Assembly: GCA_024235015.1 (NCBI GenBank)
Contig: JACKNG010000007.1
Location: 33,501 to 97,500 of the forward strand
Source of the DNA: Gammaproteobacteria bacterium
GTDB lineage: Bacteria > Pseudomonadota > Gammaproteobacteria > Ga0077536
DNA: 64,000 nt
Reading direction: 5' to 3'
In this document: positions 36,630 to 44,845 of the stretch, piece after piece
How the letters are laid out: the number at the start of each line of letters is the position of its first letter
Numbering within the stretch: the first letter of the stretch is position 1
Notes under the pieces: model-generated
What the model was told of the DNA's origin: nothing
The model's input: the letters and a program-made list of their open reading frames with translations, nothing else
Databases searched by the model: none
Translations under genes and position numbers: made by a program

Positions 36630-37585
36630 GTGCGGTGTACCTCGCCGGAATCACCGGCAGACAGGGTGATGCTGCGGAAGACCTCGTCGAGGTGGCCGTG
36701 TTCGATGAACAGCTCCTGGGCAGCGACGCCGGCGTCGGCCAGCGTCGCGCGGGCGCGCGCGGCGGGGTTCTCGCCCGGCGGCGCGAACAGGGTGAGGCGG
36801 GCATCGCTGCCGTTGCCGCGGGTTTCGACTTCACCAAGCGTGGCCAGCGCCGCGCGCGCGGGCTCGACGGCGTCGGTCGCCACGATCACCGTCACCGCGT
36901 TGTGGTAGCGCGAGCGTGCCGCGAGTTCGCGCGGCGTGCCGCTGAAGATGAGTCGACCCTGGGCGATGATCACCGCCCGCGTGCACACCGCGTCGACCTC
37001 TTCGAGGATGTGGGTCGAGATCAGGATGGCCTTGGTCGGCGCCATGGCCTGGATCAGCGTACGCACCTCGTGCTTCTGGTTGGGATCGAGGCCGTCGGTC
37101 GGCTCGTCCATGATCAGGATCTCGGGGTCGTGGAGGATGGCCTGGGCCAGGCCGACCCGGCGTTTGAAGCCCTTGGACAAGGTCTCGATGCGCTGTTCGA
37201 GCACGCGCTCGAGGTGGATCTGCTCGACCACCTCGCGGATGCGCGCGGCGCGGTGCGCGCGCGCGATGCCGCGCACGTCGGCGATGAAATCGAGGAAGCC
37301 CGCGGCGGTCATTTCACCGTAGGCCGGTGCGCCCTCGGGCAGGTAGCCGATGCGCGCCTTGGCTTCCAGCGGGTGGGTGTCGATGTCGAAACCGGCGACG
37401 CGGATGTGGCCGGCGCTCGGAGCGAGGAAGCCGGTGATCATCTTCATGGTGGTCGACTTGCCCGCGCCGTTGGGACCGAGGAAGCCCAGCACCTCGCCGC
37501 GCCGGACCTCCAGGGAGACGTCGTCGACCGCCCTCAGGGTGCCGAAGTTCTTGCTCAAACCGTTGACTTCGATGAGGGTCTCCAT
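36626..37585 (-). CDS. ABC transporter ATP-binding protein, GldA-like
   Basis: A 319-residue ATPase of the ABC-2 type. Motifs: Walker A GPNGAGKST, signature LSKGFKRRVGLAQAI (the canonical SGG is SKG), Walker B ILIMDEPTDGLDP, and H-loop ISTHILEEV. The C-terminal ~90 residues form the regulatory extension found in GldA/CcmA/DrrA-type ATPases. ATG 37585 is used because homology begins there; upstream the frame stays open but the sequence is low in conservation. It is the first gene of the operon. Confidence 0.88.
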   Translation of the reverse strand: METLIEVNGLSKNFGTLRAVDDVSLEVRRGEVLGFLGPNGAGKSTTMKMITGFLAPSAGHIRVAGFDIDTHPLEAKARIGYLPEGAPAYGEMTAAGFLDFIADVRGIARAHRAARIREVVEQIHLERVLEQRIETLSKGFKRRVGLAQAILHDPEILIMDEPTDGLDPNQKHEVRTLIQAMAPTKAILISTHILEEVDAVCTRAVIIAQGRLIFSGTPRELAARSRYHNAVTVIVATDAVEPARAALATLGEVETRGNGSDARLTLFAPPGENPAARARATLADAGVAAQELFIEHGHLDEVFRSITLSAGDSGEVHRT

Positions 37586-38020
37586 CAATCCAGGCCTCTT
37601 TGCTGCGTGTTCTTCGTGTTGTTGTGAGCCATCCGGTGCAGTGCCGGCAGGGGCCGGCGCGCTGGTGTCCGGCGCGCGGATCGCGAGTCCGTAGGCGATG
37701 GGTGACGGCGTCGTGTCGGCGCCGGGGGATATCGCCCTCATCGCGCTGTCCGCGCCCGCGGCGAAGGGGCGCGAGTGTTCCACAGGCCCGCGGAAAGCGT
37801 CAACAGCGAGGCGAGACCACGACTGGCGGCGAAAGTTTCGACGAGCGGGCCATTTAGGCAGGTTCCGACCGCGTCCGGCCGCGGCCGCGGGGGCGACGTC
37901 CGACGTCGCCGGTGGGCGGCGCTGCCGGGCGGTTCAATACGTCTCCGGGCAGCCTGCGTTGTCACGCTGCTGTCACGCCGGGTGGCTAGTCTGCGCGCGT
38001 TCCCGAACGTTGCCTGCCGC
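37586..38020. other. 435-base non-coding divergent region
   Basis: This gap separates the Gld-type operon from the LpxH-like gene. Open frames here have unconserved, arginine-rich translations and are not supported as genes. It holds a perfect 19-base palindrome (37892-37910: GGCGACGTC, C, GACGTCGCC) and a TTGTCA at 37959-37964, but no well-spaced promoter. Both operons presumably start in this region. Confidence 0.5.
37892..37910. promoter_or_regulatory. Perfect palindrome, possible operator
   Basis: GGCGACGTC and GACGTCGCC flank a single C. It sits about 110 bases before the LpxH-like ATG and about 310 before the Gld-type operon start. The single-base loop favours a dimeric protein site over an RNA hairpin, but no regulator is identified. 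Confidence 0.35.
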
Positions 38021-38815
38021 ATGTCGCCACCGCCGTTCGATAGCCCGCGCTGCACCTGGCGCAGCGTGTGGATCTCCGATGTGCATCTGGGTTCGCGCGC
38101 CGCCCGCGTCGCGGCCCTGGCCGATTTCCTCGCCGGCCTGAGCTGCGACACCCTCTACCTGGTCGGCGACATCATCGACCTGTGGGCACTCGAACGCCGG
38201 CCCTACTGGCCGCAGGCGCACAACGAGATCGTGCGCCGGGTGCTGGAGCTGGCGCGCGCCGGCACCCGGGTGGTCTACGTGCCCGGCAACCACGACGCGC
38301 TCTTCCGCGCCCATGTCGCGCAGCGCTTCGGCCAGATCGAGATCCTGCGCGAGACCGTTCACCACTGCGCCGACGGTGCGCGCCTGCTGGTCATCCACGG
38401 CGATGCCTTCGACTGCGCGGTGGCCGGGTCGCGTTGGACCGAGGCGCTCGGCTCGCACGCCTACGAATGGCTGCTGCAGGTCAACGGCGCGGTCAACGCC
38501 CTGCGGCACCGCTGTGGATTCCCCTACTGGTCGCTGGCCGGCTTCATCAAGAGCCGGGTACCGAACGCGCGCGAGTACATCCGCCGCTACGAACATGCCG
38601 TGGCTGCCGCCGCCGGCGCAGCGGGCTTCGACGGCGTGGTGTGCGGGCACATCCACCATCCCGCGCTGCGGCGCATCGGCGCGGTCGAGTATTTCAACTG
38701 CGGCGACTGGGTCGAGTCCTGCACGGCGCTGGTCGAAGACCGCGATGGCCGCCTGGCACTGGTCAGCGCGCCCGGCACCGCGGCCCTGCCGCACCGGGCC
38801 GCAGTTGCGGCATGA
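38021..38815 (+). CDS. LpxH-like UDP-2,3-diacylglucosamine diphosphatase family protein
   Basis: A 264-residue calcineurin-like metallophosphoesterase. The metal-binding blocks are SDVHLGS, VGDIIDLWAL, PGNHDALF, IHGDAFD and CGHIHHP. This layout is that of COG2908, which contains LpxH (lipid A synthesis) and LpxH2-like relatives. True LpxH is shorter (about 240), and pairing with a GT4 glycosyltransferase is typical of the LpxH2-like type, so the exact substrate is uncertain. The start ATG 38021 is chosen because homology begins shortly after; it ends in an ATGA with the next gene. Confidence 0.83.
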   Translation: MSPPPFDSPRCTWRSVWISDVHLGSRAARVAALADFLAGLSCDTLYLVGDIIDLWALERRPYWPQAHNEIVRRVLELARAGTRVVYVPGNHDALFRAHVAQRFGQIEILRETVHHCADGARLLVIHGDAFDCAVAGSRWTEALGSHAYEWLLQVNGAVNALRHRCGFPYWSLAGFIKSRVPNAREYIRRYEHAVAAAAGAAGFDGVVCGHIHHPALRRIGAVEYFNCGDWVESCTALVEDRDGRLALVSAPGTAALPHRAAVAA

Positions 38816-39840
38816 ACGCGGCGCTGCGCATCGCCATCGTCACCGATGCCTGGCATCCGCAGGTCAACGGCGTGGTGCGGACCCTGTCGACCACGGCCGA
38901 GTATCTCGGCCGCGCCGGCCACGAGGTCCTGGTGATCACGCCGGGCGACTTCCGCACCGTGCCGTGCCCGACCTATCCCGAGATCCGGCTCGCCCTGTGG
39001 CCGGGGCGGGGCGTGGCCAGCCGCCTCGAGGCCTTCGCGCCGGACGCCGTGCACGTCGCCACCGAGGGCCCGCTGGGGATGGCCGCGCGGGCCTGGTGCC
39101 GGCGCCGCGGGCGCGGCTTCACGACCTCCTTCCACACCCAGTTCCCGGAGTACATCCGCCTGCGGGCGCCGCTGCCGCTCGACTGGAGCTACGCCTGGCT
39201 GCGCCGCTTCCACGCGGCCGCCGAGCGCACCCTGGTGCCGACGCCGAGCCAGCGCCAGCGCCTGGTCGAGCGCGGCTTCGCCAACCTCTGCCTGTGGTCG
39301 CGCGGGGTCGACACGACGGTGTTCAACCCGGCCGACCCGGTGCACTACGCGCTGCCGCGACCGATCCAGGTCTACATGGGCCGGGTCGCGGTGGAGAAGA
39401 ACATCGAGGCCTTTCTCGCCCTCGACCTGCCGGGCAGCAAGATCGTCATCGGCGACGGCCCGGACCTCGAGCGCCTGCGCGCGGCGTGGCCGGCGGTGCG
39501 CTTTCTCGGCGCCAAGTTCGGCCGTGACCTCGCTCGCCACGTCGCCGGCGGGGACGTGTTCGTCTTCCCCAGCCGCACCGACACCTTCGGTCTCGTCCTG
39601 CTCGAGGCCATGGCCTGCGGCCTGCCGGTGGCGGCCTACCCGGTGCAGGGGCCGGTCGACGTCGTCGCCGCCGGCGCGAGCGGCGTGCTCGACGTCGACC
39701 TCGGGCGCGCCATCACTGCCGCGCTGACCCTCGACCCGGCGGCCTGCGTGGCCCACGCGGCGCGCCATTCCTGGGCCGCCTGCACCGAGGTCTTCGCCAG
39801 CCACCTGCACGTCGAGGGCGCGGCCCGGGCGATCGCCTGA
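38812..39840 (+). CDS. Family 4 glycosyltransferase
   Basis: A 342-residue GT-B fold glycosyltransferase of the GT4 family. The N-terminus IAIVTDAWHPQVNGVVRTL is the usual donor/acceptor strand with glycine turn; the C-terminal domain has YMGRVAVEKNIEAFL, GDGPDLERL and FVFPSRTDTFGLVLLEAMACGLPV, whose EX7E-type pattern binds the nucleotide sugar. Relatives transfer hexoses to diacylglycerol or phosphatidylinositol. Tight coupling (ATGA) to the phosphatase suggests that both act on the same glycolipid pathway. Confidence 0.85.
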   Translation: MNAALRIAIVTDAWHPQVNGVVRTLSTTAEYLGRAGHEVLVITPGDFRTVPCPTYPEIRLALWPGRGVASRLEAFAPDAVHVATEGPLGMAARAWCRRRGRGFTTSFHTQFPEYIRLRAPLPLDWSYAWLRRFHAAAERTLVPTPSQRQRLVERGFANLCLWSRGVDTTVFNPADPVHYALPRPIQVYMGRVAVEKNIEAFLALDLPGSKIVIGDGPDLERLRAAWPAVRFLGAKFGRDLARHVAGGDVFVFPSRTDTFGLVLLEAMACGLPVAAYPVQGPVDVVAAGASGVLDVDLGRAITAALTLDPAACVAHAARHSWAACTEVFASHLHVEGAARAIA

Positions 39841-39920
39841 GACCGCGTGCCCAGCCTTCAAAAGGCGGCGGCCAGGCAGTATCCTTGCGCGCCCCCATCG
39901 ACCCGGCGGAGGCGCTCCGC

Positions 39921-41813
39921 ATGGATTACCCGGACAGTTTCGACGTCATCGTCGTCGGCGGCGGCCACGCCGGTACCGAGGCCGCGCTGGCCGCGGCGCG
40001 CATGGGCGCGCGCACCCTGCTGCTCACCCAGGCGCTGGAGACCCTCGGCCAGATGTCCTGCAATCCCGCCATCGGTGGCATCGGCAAGGGCCACCTGGTG
40101 CGCGAGATCGACGCCCTGGGCGGTTTCATGGCGCGCGGCGCCGATGCCTGCGGCATCCATTTCCGCACCCTCAACGCGAGCAAGGGGCCGGCGGTACGCG
40201 CCACCCGCGCCCAGATCGACCGCGCGCTGTACCGCGCCGCGGCGCGCCGCGCGCTGGAAGGCCAGCCGGGACTGATGCTGTTCCAGCAGTCGGTCGACGA
40301 CCTCGTCATCGCGGACGGGCGCATCGCCGGCGTCGTCACCCGCATGGGCCTGCGCTTCTTCGCGCCCACCGTGGTCCTGACGGTCGGCACCTTCCTCGGC
40401 GGGCGTATCCACATCGGCGAGGCCAATTACAGTGGCGGCCGGGCCGGCGACCAGCCGGCCAATGCACTCGCCGCACGGCTGCGCGAGCTGCCCTTCGAGG
40501 TCGGTCGGCTGAAGACCGGCACGCCGCCGCGGCTGGCCGCGCGCAGCATCGATTTCAGCGGGCTGGCCGCCCAGCCCGGCGACGACCCGCGGCCGGTGTT
40601 CTCCTTCGTCGGCAGCCGCGACGAGCACCCGCGCCAGGTCGCCTGCCACATCACCGCCACCAACGAGCGCACCCACGACATCATCCGCGGCGGGCTCGAC
40701 CGCTCGCCCATGTACAGCGGCGCCATCGAAGGCGTGGGGCCGCGCTACTGCCCCTCGATCGAGGACAAGGTGACCCGTTTCGCCGCCCGCAGCGGGCACC
40801 AGATCTTCGTCGAACCAGAGGGCCTGGACGTCGACGAGGTCTATCCCAACGGCATCTCGACCAGCCTGCCGTTCGACGTCCAACTCGCCCTGGTGCGCTC
40901 CATCCGCGGCTTCGAGCAGGCCGTCATCACCCGCCCGGGCTACGCCATCGAGTACGACTACTTCGATCCGCGCGGACTCGAACCCTGGCTGGAGACGCGG
41001 CCGCTGCCGGGGCTGTTCTTCGCCGGGCAGATCAACGGCACCACCGGCTACGAGGAAGCGGCCGCGCAGGGCCTGCTGGCCGGCATCAACGCCGCGCTCA
41101 GGGTGCGCGGCGAGGCGCCGTGGTACCCGCGTCGCGACGAGGCCTACATCGGCGTGCTGGTCGACGACCTCGTCACTCGCGGCACCAGCGAGCCGTACCG
41201 CATGTTCACCAGCCGCGCCGAGTACCGCCTCAAGCTGCGCGAGGACAACGCCGACCGCCGCCTGACCCCGCTCGGGCGGCGCCTGGGCCTGGTCGACGAC
41301 GCGCGCTGGGCGCGCTTCGACGCCAAGCAGGGCCGCCTGGCCGCGGAGCAGGCGCGCCTGGCGGCGACCTGGCTGAGCCCGGCCCGGCTCGACCCGGCCG
41401 CCGCCAGCGCCGTGCTCGGCCAGCCGCTGCGCAAGGAGCAGAACCTGGCCGACCTGCTGCGCCGTCCCGGCCTGGACTACCGCGCCCTGATGCGCCTGCC
41501 GGGCGCCGGGCCGGGGCTCGACGACGACGAACTCATCGCCCAGATCGAGGTCGACGCCCGCTACCACGGCTACATCGCGCGCCAGGAGGAGGACGTCCTG
41601 CGCCACCGCGCGGCGGAGGACACCGTCATTCCCGACAGTCTCGACTATGCCAGCGTCGCCGGCCTGTCGAGCGAGGTGCGCCAGAAGCTCACGCGCCACC
41701 GCCCGCGCACCCTCGGCCAGGCCGGGCGCATCTCCGGCGTGACCCCGGCCGCGCTGGCCCTGCTGCTGGTGCATCTCAAGCGCGCTCGCGGCGACATGGC
41801 GCGCTCGGCTTGA
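39921..41813 (+). CDS. mnmG: tRNA uridine 5-carboxymethylaminomethyl modification enzyme MnmG
   Basis: MnmG (GidA) with MnmE modifies U34 of several tRNAs using FAD and 5,10-methylene-tetrahydrofolate. The 630-residue protein matches E. coli (629). It has the FAD motif VIVVGGGHAGTEAA, the MSCNPAIGGIGKGHLVREIDALGG signature (here cited in part), and FINGTTGYEEAAAQG-like and GLVDD segments. GGAGG at 39907-39911 precedes ATG 39921, which beats the earlier TTG. mnmE, often the upstream neighbour, is absent. The stop overlaps the rsmG start (TTGA). Confidence 0.96.
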   Translation: MDYPDSFDVIVVGGGHAGTEAALAAARMGARTLLLTQALETLGQMSCNPAIGGIGKGHLVREIDALGGFMARGADACGIHFRTLNASKGPAVRATRAQIDRALYRAAARRALEGQPGLMLFQQSVDDLVIADGRIAGVVTRMGLRFFAPTVVLTVGTFLGGRIHIGEANYSGGRAGDQPANALAARLRELPFEVGRLKTGTPPRLAARSIDFSGLAAQPGDDPRPVFSFVGSRDEHPRQVACHITATNERTHDIIRGGLDRSPMYSGAIEGVGPRYCPSIEDKVTRFAARSGHQIFVEPEGLDVDEVYPNGISTSLPFDVQLALVRSIRGFEQAVITRPGYAIEYDYFDPRGLEPWLETRPLPGLFFAGQINGTTGYEEAAAQGLLAGINAALRVRGEAPWYPRRDEAYIGVLVDDLVTRGTSEPYRMFTSRAEYRLKLREDNADRRLTPLGRRLGLVDDARWARFDAKQGRLAAEQARLAATWLSPARLDPAAASAVLGQPLRKEQNLADLLRRPGLDYRALMRLPGAGPGLDDDELIAQIEVDARYHGYIARQEEDVLRHRAAEDTVIPDSLDYASVAGLSSEVRQKLTRHRPRTLGQAGRISGVTPAALALLLVHLKRARGDMARSA

Positions 41814-42499
41814 GCGGCGCGCGGCTGCACCACGGCGCGACGGTCGAGGCCGTCATCGCCGACGGCGCGGCGAGCCTCGGCGTCGTCCTCACGCCCGCCC
41901 AGCACGCCCGCCTGGCCGCCTACGTCGCCCTCGTCGGACGCTGGCAGCACGTCACCAACCTCACCGGCGACGCCGATCCGCGGCGCTTCGCCGCGGCGCA
42001 CGTCGTCGACTGCCTGGCGCTCGTGCCCCACCTCGGCGCCGGGCCGGTGGTCGACGTCGGCAGCGGCGCCGGTCTGCCCGGCATCGTGCTCGCCGTGGCC
42101 TGCCCGCAGGCCGCGTTCACCCTGGTCGAGCCGCGCGCGCGACGGGCGCGCTTCCTGACCCAGGCGCGCATCGAACTCGGCCTGGCCAACGTCGCCGTCG
42201 CCGGCACGCGGGTCGAGGACCTGCGCCCGGCTGCGCCAGTCGATCTGGTCGTCTCGCGCGCGCTCGGCTCGCTGGTCGATTTCCTCGCCGCCGTCGACCA
42301 CCTGGTCGGCCCTGCGACCCGGGTGATGGCAATGAAAGGCGCGCTCGACCACGCCGACCTCGCCGCGGCCGAGGCGGCGTTCGGTCCGGCCGAGGTGATC
42401 GCCCTCGCGGTGCCGGGTTTCGCCGCGCGCCACCTGGTGGTTTTCCGCCCCGTGGCACGCCCGCGGGCCCCTGCGGGGGCGCGTGCAGATGTGCCATAA
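41810..42499 (+). CDS. rsmG: 16S rRNA (guanine527-N7)-methyltransferase
   Basis: RsmG (GidB) methylates G527 of 16S rRNA in the 530 loop; its loss gives low-level streptomycin resistance. The 229-residue product has WQHVTNLTGDADPRRFAAAHVVDCLAL, SAM-binding VVDVGSGAGLPGIVLAVA, and VSRALGSLVDFL with FLTQARIELGL. The start appears to be TTG at 41810, inside the mnmG stop; no ATG exists at a suitable place in this frame, and the Shine-Dalgarno is poor. parA begins 65 bases later. Confidence 0.93.
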   Translation: MSGARLHHGATVEAVIADGAASLGVVLTPAQHARLAAYVALVGRWQHVTNLTGDADPRRFAAAHVVDCLALVPHLGAGPVVDVGSGAGLPGIVLAVACPQAAFTLVEPRARRARFLTQARIELGLANVAVAGTRVEDLRPAAPVDLVVSRALGSLVDFLAAVDHLVGPATRVMAMKGALDHADLAAAEAAFGPAEVIALAVPGFAARHLVVFRPVARPRAPAGARADVP

Positions 42500-42563
42500 T
42501 CCGCCGTCCCGGCGAGCGCGCGCGGCGCGTTTCGCCCCTATCCGCAGGTAAGCACCAGCTCTC

Positions 42564-43352
42564 ATGTCCCGCGTACTGGCCATAGCGAACCAGAAGGGCG
42601 GCGTCGGCAAGACCACGACGAGCGTCAACCTGACCGCGTCGCTGGCCGCGACCAAGCGCCGTACCCTGCTCATCGACCTCGACCCGCAGGGCAACGCGAC
42701 CATGGGCAGCGGGGTCGACAAGCGCAACCTGGCGGCATCGAGCTACGACGTACTGATGGGCGAGCGCACCCTCGAGGAGGCCATCGTCACCGACATCCCG
42801 GCCGGCTACCACCTGCTGCCGGCCAACGCCGACCTGACCGGCGCCGAGGTCGGGCTGCTGGAGGAACTCGGCCGCGAGCTGCGCCTGCGCCACGCCCTGG
42901 AGACGGTGCGCGAACGCTACGCCTACGTCCTCATCGACTGCCCGCCGTCGCTGAACATGCTGACGGTCAACGCGCTGGTCGCGGCCGACGCGGTGGTCAT
43001 CCCCACCCAGTGCGAGTACTACGCGCTGGAGGGGCTCACCGCGCTGCTCGAGACGATCGACAAGATCCGGCGCTTTCTCAACCCGGGGCTGCGCGTCGAA
43101 GGCCTGCTCAGGACCATGTTCGACCCCCGCAACAACCTCGCCAACGAGGTCTCGCGGCAGCTGCTCGATCATTTCGGCGACAAGGTCTACCGCACCGTCA
43201 TCCCGCGCAACGTGCGCCTGGCGGAAGCGCCCAGCCACGGCCTGCCGGCCCTCATGTACGACAAGTCCTCGACCGGCGCGGTCGCCTACCTTGCGCTGGC
43301 CGGGGAAATGCTGCGCCGGGAAGCCGCCGGCGCGGCGACATCCCTGAACTGA
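42564..43352 (+). CDS. parA: Chromosome partitioning ATPase ParA
   Basis: A 262-residue Walker-type ATPase that drives chromosome segregation with ParB-parS. The deviant Walker A is KGGVGKTTT, followed by LLIDLDPQGNATMGSG (Walker A-prime) and LIDCPPSLNMLTVNAL (Walker B). It lacks the N-terminal HTH of plasmid ParA, fitting the chromosomal Soj type. The mnmG-rsmG-parA-parB-atp order is the classic replication-origin-proximal arrangement. Confidence 0.95.
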   Translation: MSRVLAIANQKGGVGKTTTSVNLTASLAATKRRTLLIDLDPQGNATMGSGVDKRNLAASSYDVLMGERTLEEAIVTDIPAGYHLLPANADLTGAEVGLLEELGRELRLRHALETVRERYAYVLIDCPPSLNMLTVNALVAADAVVIPTQCEYYALEGLTALLETIDKIRRFLNPGLRVEGLLRTMFDPRNNLANEVSRQLLDHFGDKVYRTVIPRNVRLAEAPSHGLPALMYDKSSTGAVAYLALAGEMLRREAAGAATSLN

Positions 43353-43361
43353 GTGGATCCC

Positions 43362-44240
43362 ATGACGACGAAGAAGCGTGGACTCGGCCGCGGGCTCGAT
43401 GCCCTGCTCGGCATCGGCGCGGAGCAGGTCACGGTCGAGGAGGAGAACGGTGACCAGCTCAAGAGCGTGCCCCTCGACCTCATCCAGCGCGGCCGCTACC
43501 AGCCGCGCCTGAACATCGCCCAGGAACAGCTCGAGGACCTGGCCGAGTCGATCCGCGCCCAGGGCGTGGTGCAGCCGGTGGTGATCCGGCCGCTGGCCGA
43601 GGGCGGGCGCTACGAGCTCATCGCCGGCGAGCGGCGCTGGCGCGCGGCCCAGCTGGCGGGCTTGAGCCGCATCCCGGCCATCGTCAAGCGTGTCGCCGAT
43701 GCCGACGCCATGAGCATCGCGCTGATCGAGAACATCCAGCGCGAGCAGCTCAATCCCATCGAGGAGGCACTTGCGCTCCAGCGCCTGGTACGCGAGTTCG
43801 ACATGACCCACCAGCAGGTGGCCGAGGCGGTGGGGCGTTCGCGCGCCGGGGTCAGCAACCTGATGCGCCTGCTCGAACTCGAGCACGGCACGCGCGAGAT
43901 GGTCGAGCAGGGCCTGCTGGAAATGGGCCACGCGCGCGCCCTGCTCGGGCTCAGTGGCGAGGTCCAGCTGGAAGCGGCGCGGCGTATCGCCGGCGAGGGC
44001 CTGAGCGTGCGCGAGGCCGAGGCGCTGGTGCGCCAGCTGCGCGAGGGCGGCGCGGCCGCCAAGGCCAAACCGCGCCCGGCGCCGGCCCCCGATCCCAACA
44101 TCAGCCAGCTCGAACAGTCACTGGCCGAACGTCTCGGCGCGCGCGTCGCCATCCGCCACGGCAACGGCGGGCGCGGCACGCTGACCATCACGTACACCTC
44201 GCTGGACGAGCTGGACGGCATCCTGGAACACATCAAGTAG
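43362..44240 (+). CDS. parB: Chromosome partitioning protein ParB
   Basis: A 292-residue ParB/Spo0J. It begins KKRGLGRGLDALLG, the ParA-stimulating basic tip, then has the CTPase box (AGERRWRAAQLAG), the ALIENIQREQLNPIEEA motif, an HTH (TQQVAEAVGRSRAGVSNLMRLL-type region near 150-172) and a C-terminal dimerisation domain. It starts 9 bases after parA; GTG at 43353 would add three residues. No parS site was found in the window by eye. Confidence 0.95.
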   Translation: MTTKKRGLGRGLDALLGIGAEQVTVEEENGDQLKSVPLDLIQRGRYQPRLNIAQEQLEDLAESIRAQGVVQPVVIRPLAEGGRYELIAGERRWRAAQLAGLSRIPAIVKRVADADAMSIALIENIQREQLNPIEEALALQRLVREFDMTHQQVAEAVGRSRAGVSNLMRLLELEHGTREMVEQGLLEMGHARALLGLSGEVQLEAARRIAGEGLSVREAEALVRQLREGGAAAKAKPRPAPAPDPNISQLEQSLAERLGARVAIRHGNGGRGTLTITYTSLDELDGILEHIK

Positions 44241-44326
44241 CCGTTTTTACGGGAAATTCAGCCCATTGCACCGGCCGCGGCGGGAAATTGCCCGAGAAGG
44301 CTTGCCGCGCTGCGGCAAAAACGGCT
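44239..44326. repeat. Long-range inverted repeat in the parB-atpI gap
   Basis: AGCCGTTTTT (44239-44248) and AAAAACGGCT (44317-44326) are perfect reverse complements 68 bases apart. Between them CGGGAAATT occurs twice (44250-44258 and 44281-44289). The first arm has a T-run right after parB, so the structure could terminate parB transcription; the second arm joins the atp promoter. Confidence 0.4.
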
Positions 44327-44331
44327 AAACT
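44302..44331 (+). promoter_or_regulatory. Predicted sigma-70 promoter of the atp operon
   Basis: TTGCCG (44302-44307) and TAAACT (44326-44331) are each 4/6 matches at an 18-base spacing. Transcription would start near 44338, a few bases before atpI. Confidence 0.4.
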
Positions 44332-44355
44332 TCGGCGGTTTACGCGTTCAGACCC

Positions 44356-44811
44356 ATGCGTGCCCACCGAGCATCAACCGTGAGCGGCGGCTCCCTACGC
44401 GAACGCTCGCGGCGCACGATGATGCAGGTCGTCATCGGGCAGCTCGTCGTCACGGGGGTGGCGGCAGTACTGGGCGCGCTGTGGGGCATGCATGCGAGCT
44501 ACTCGGCACTGGTCGGTGGTCTCGTCGGCGTGATACCGAATTATTACCTCGCCCGGCGCCTCGCGCAGCGGCAGAGGAGCGCATCGGCCGAACAGGCCCT
44601 GCGCGCGATTTACATTGGGGAACTGATCAAGATCGCGTTCACCGCGGCATTGTTCGTCATCGCGATCATGCTGCTCAGGGTGAACTTCCTGGTCGCCGTA
44701 ATGGGATACCTGGCGACCGCCGCGGTCCACTGGATCGCGTTCCTGCGGGCCGACGTGGGTGAAAACCCGCGCGCGCCGGCCAGGGGCGAGGCCGGGTCCG
44801 CGGGCGATTGA
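44356..44811 (+). CDS. atpI: ATP synthase subunit I
   Basis: A 151-residue membrane protein with four hydrophobic segments (about 22-45, 48-66, 88-107 and 110-128). AtpI is an accessory factor for c-ring assembly and is not part of the finished enzyme. It heads the atp operon, as in most Proteobacteria. It is longer than E. coli AtpI by about 25 residues, mainly at the basic N-terminus, so a later start such as ATG 44419 or 44422 (MMQVVIGQ) is quite possible. Confidence 0.83.
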   Translation: MRAHRASTVSGGSLRERSRRTMMQVVIGQLVVTGVAAVLGALWGMHASYSALVGGLVGVIPNYYLARRLAQRQRSASAEQALRAIYIGELIKIAFTAALFVIAIMLLRVNFLVAVMGYLATAAVHWIAFLRADVGENPRAPARGEAGSAGD

Positions 44812-44845
44812 TCGGTCGAGAACAACGGAGACGAACGGACCAGCC

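Noticed and set aside
37586..38020. N-terminal extension of the LpxH-like protein or a separate small gene
   Set aside because: The frames are open by composition only; the translation is Arg/Ala-rich and homology starts after ATG 38021.
42500..44355. Replication origin or parS sites near parAB
   Set aside because: mnmG-rsmG-parAB often lies near oriC, but I saw no DnaA-box cluster and no TGTTTCACGTGAAACA-type parS in the window.
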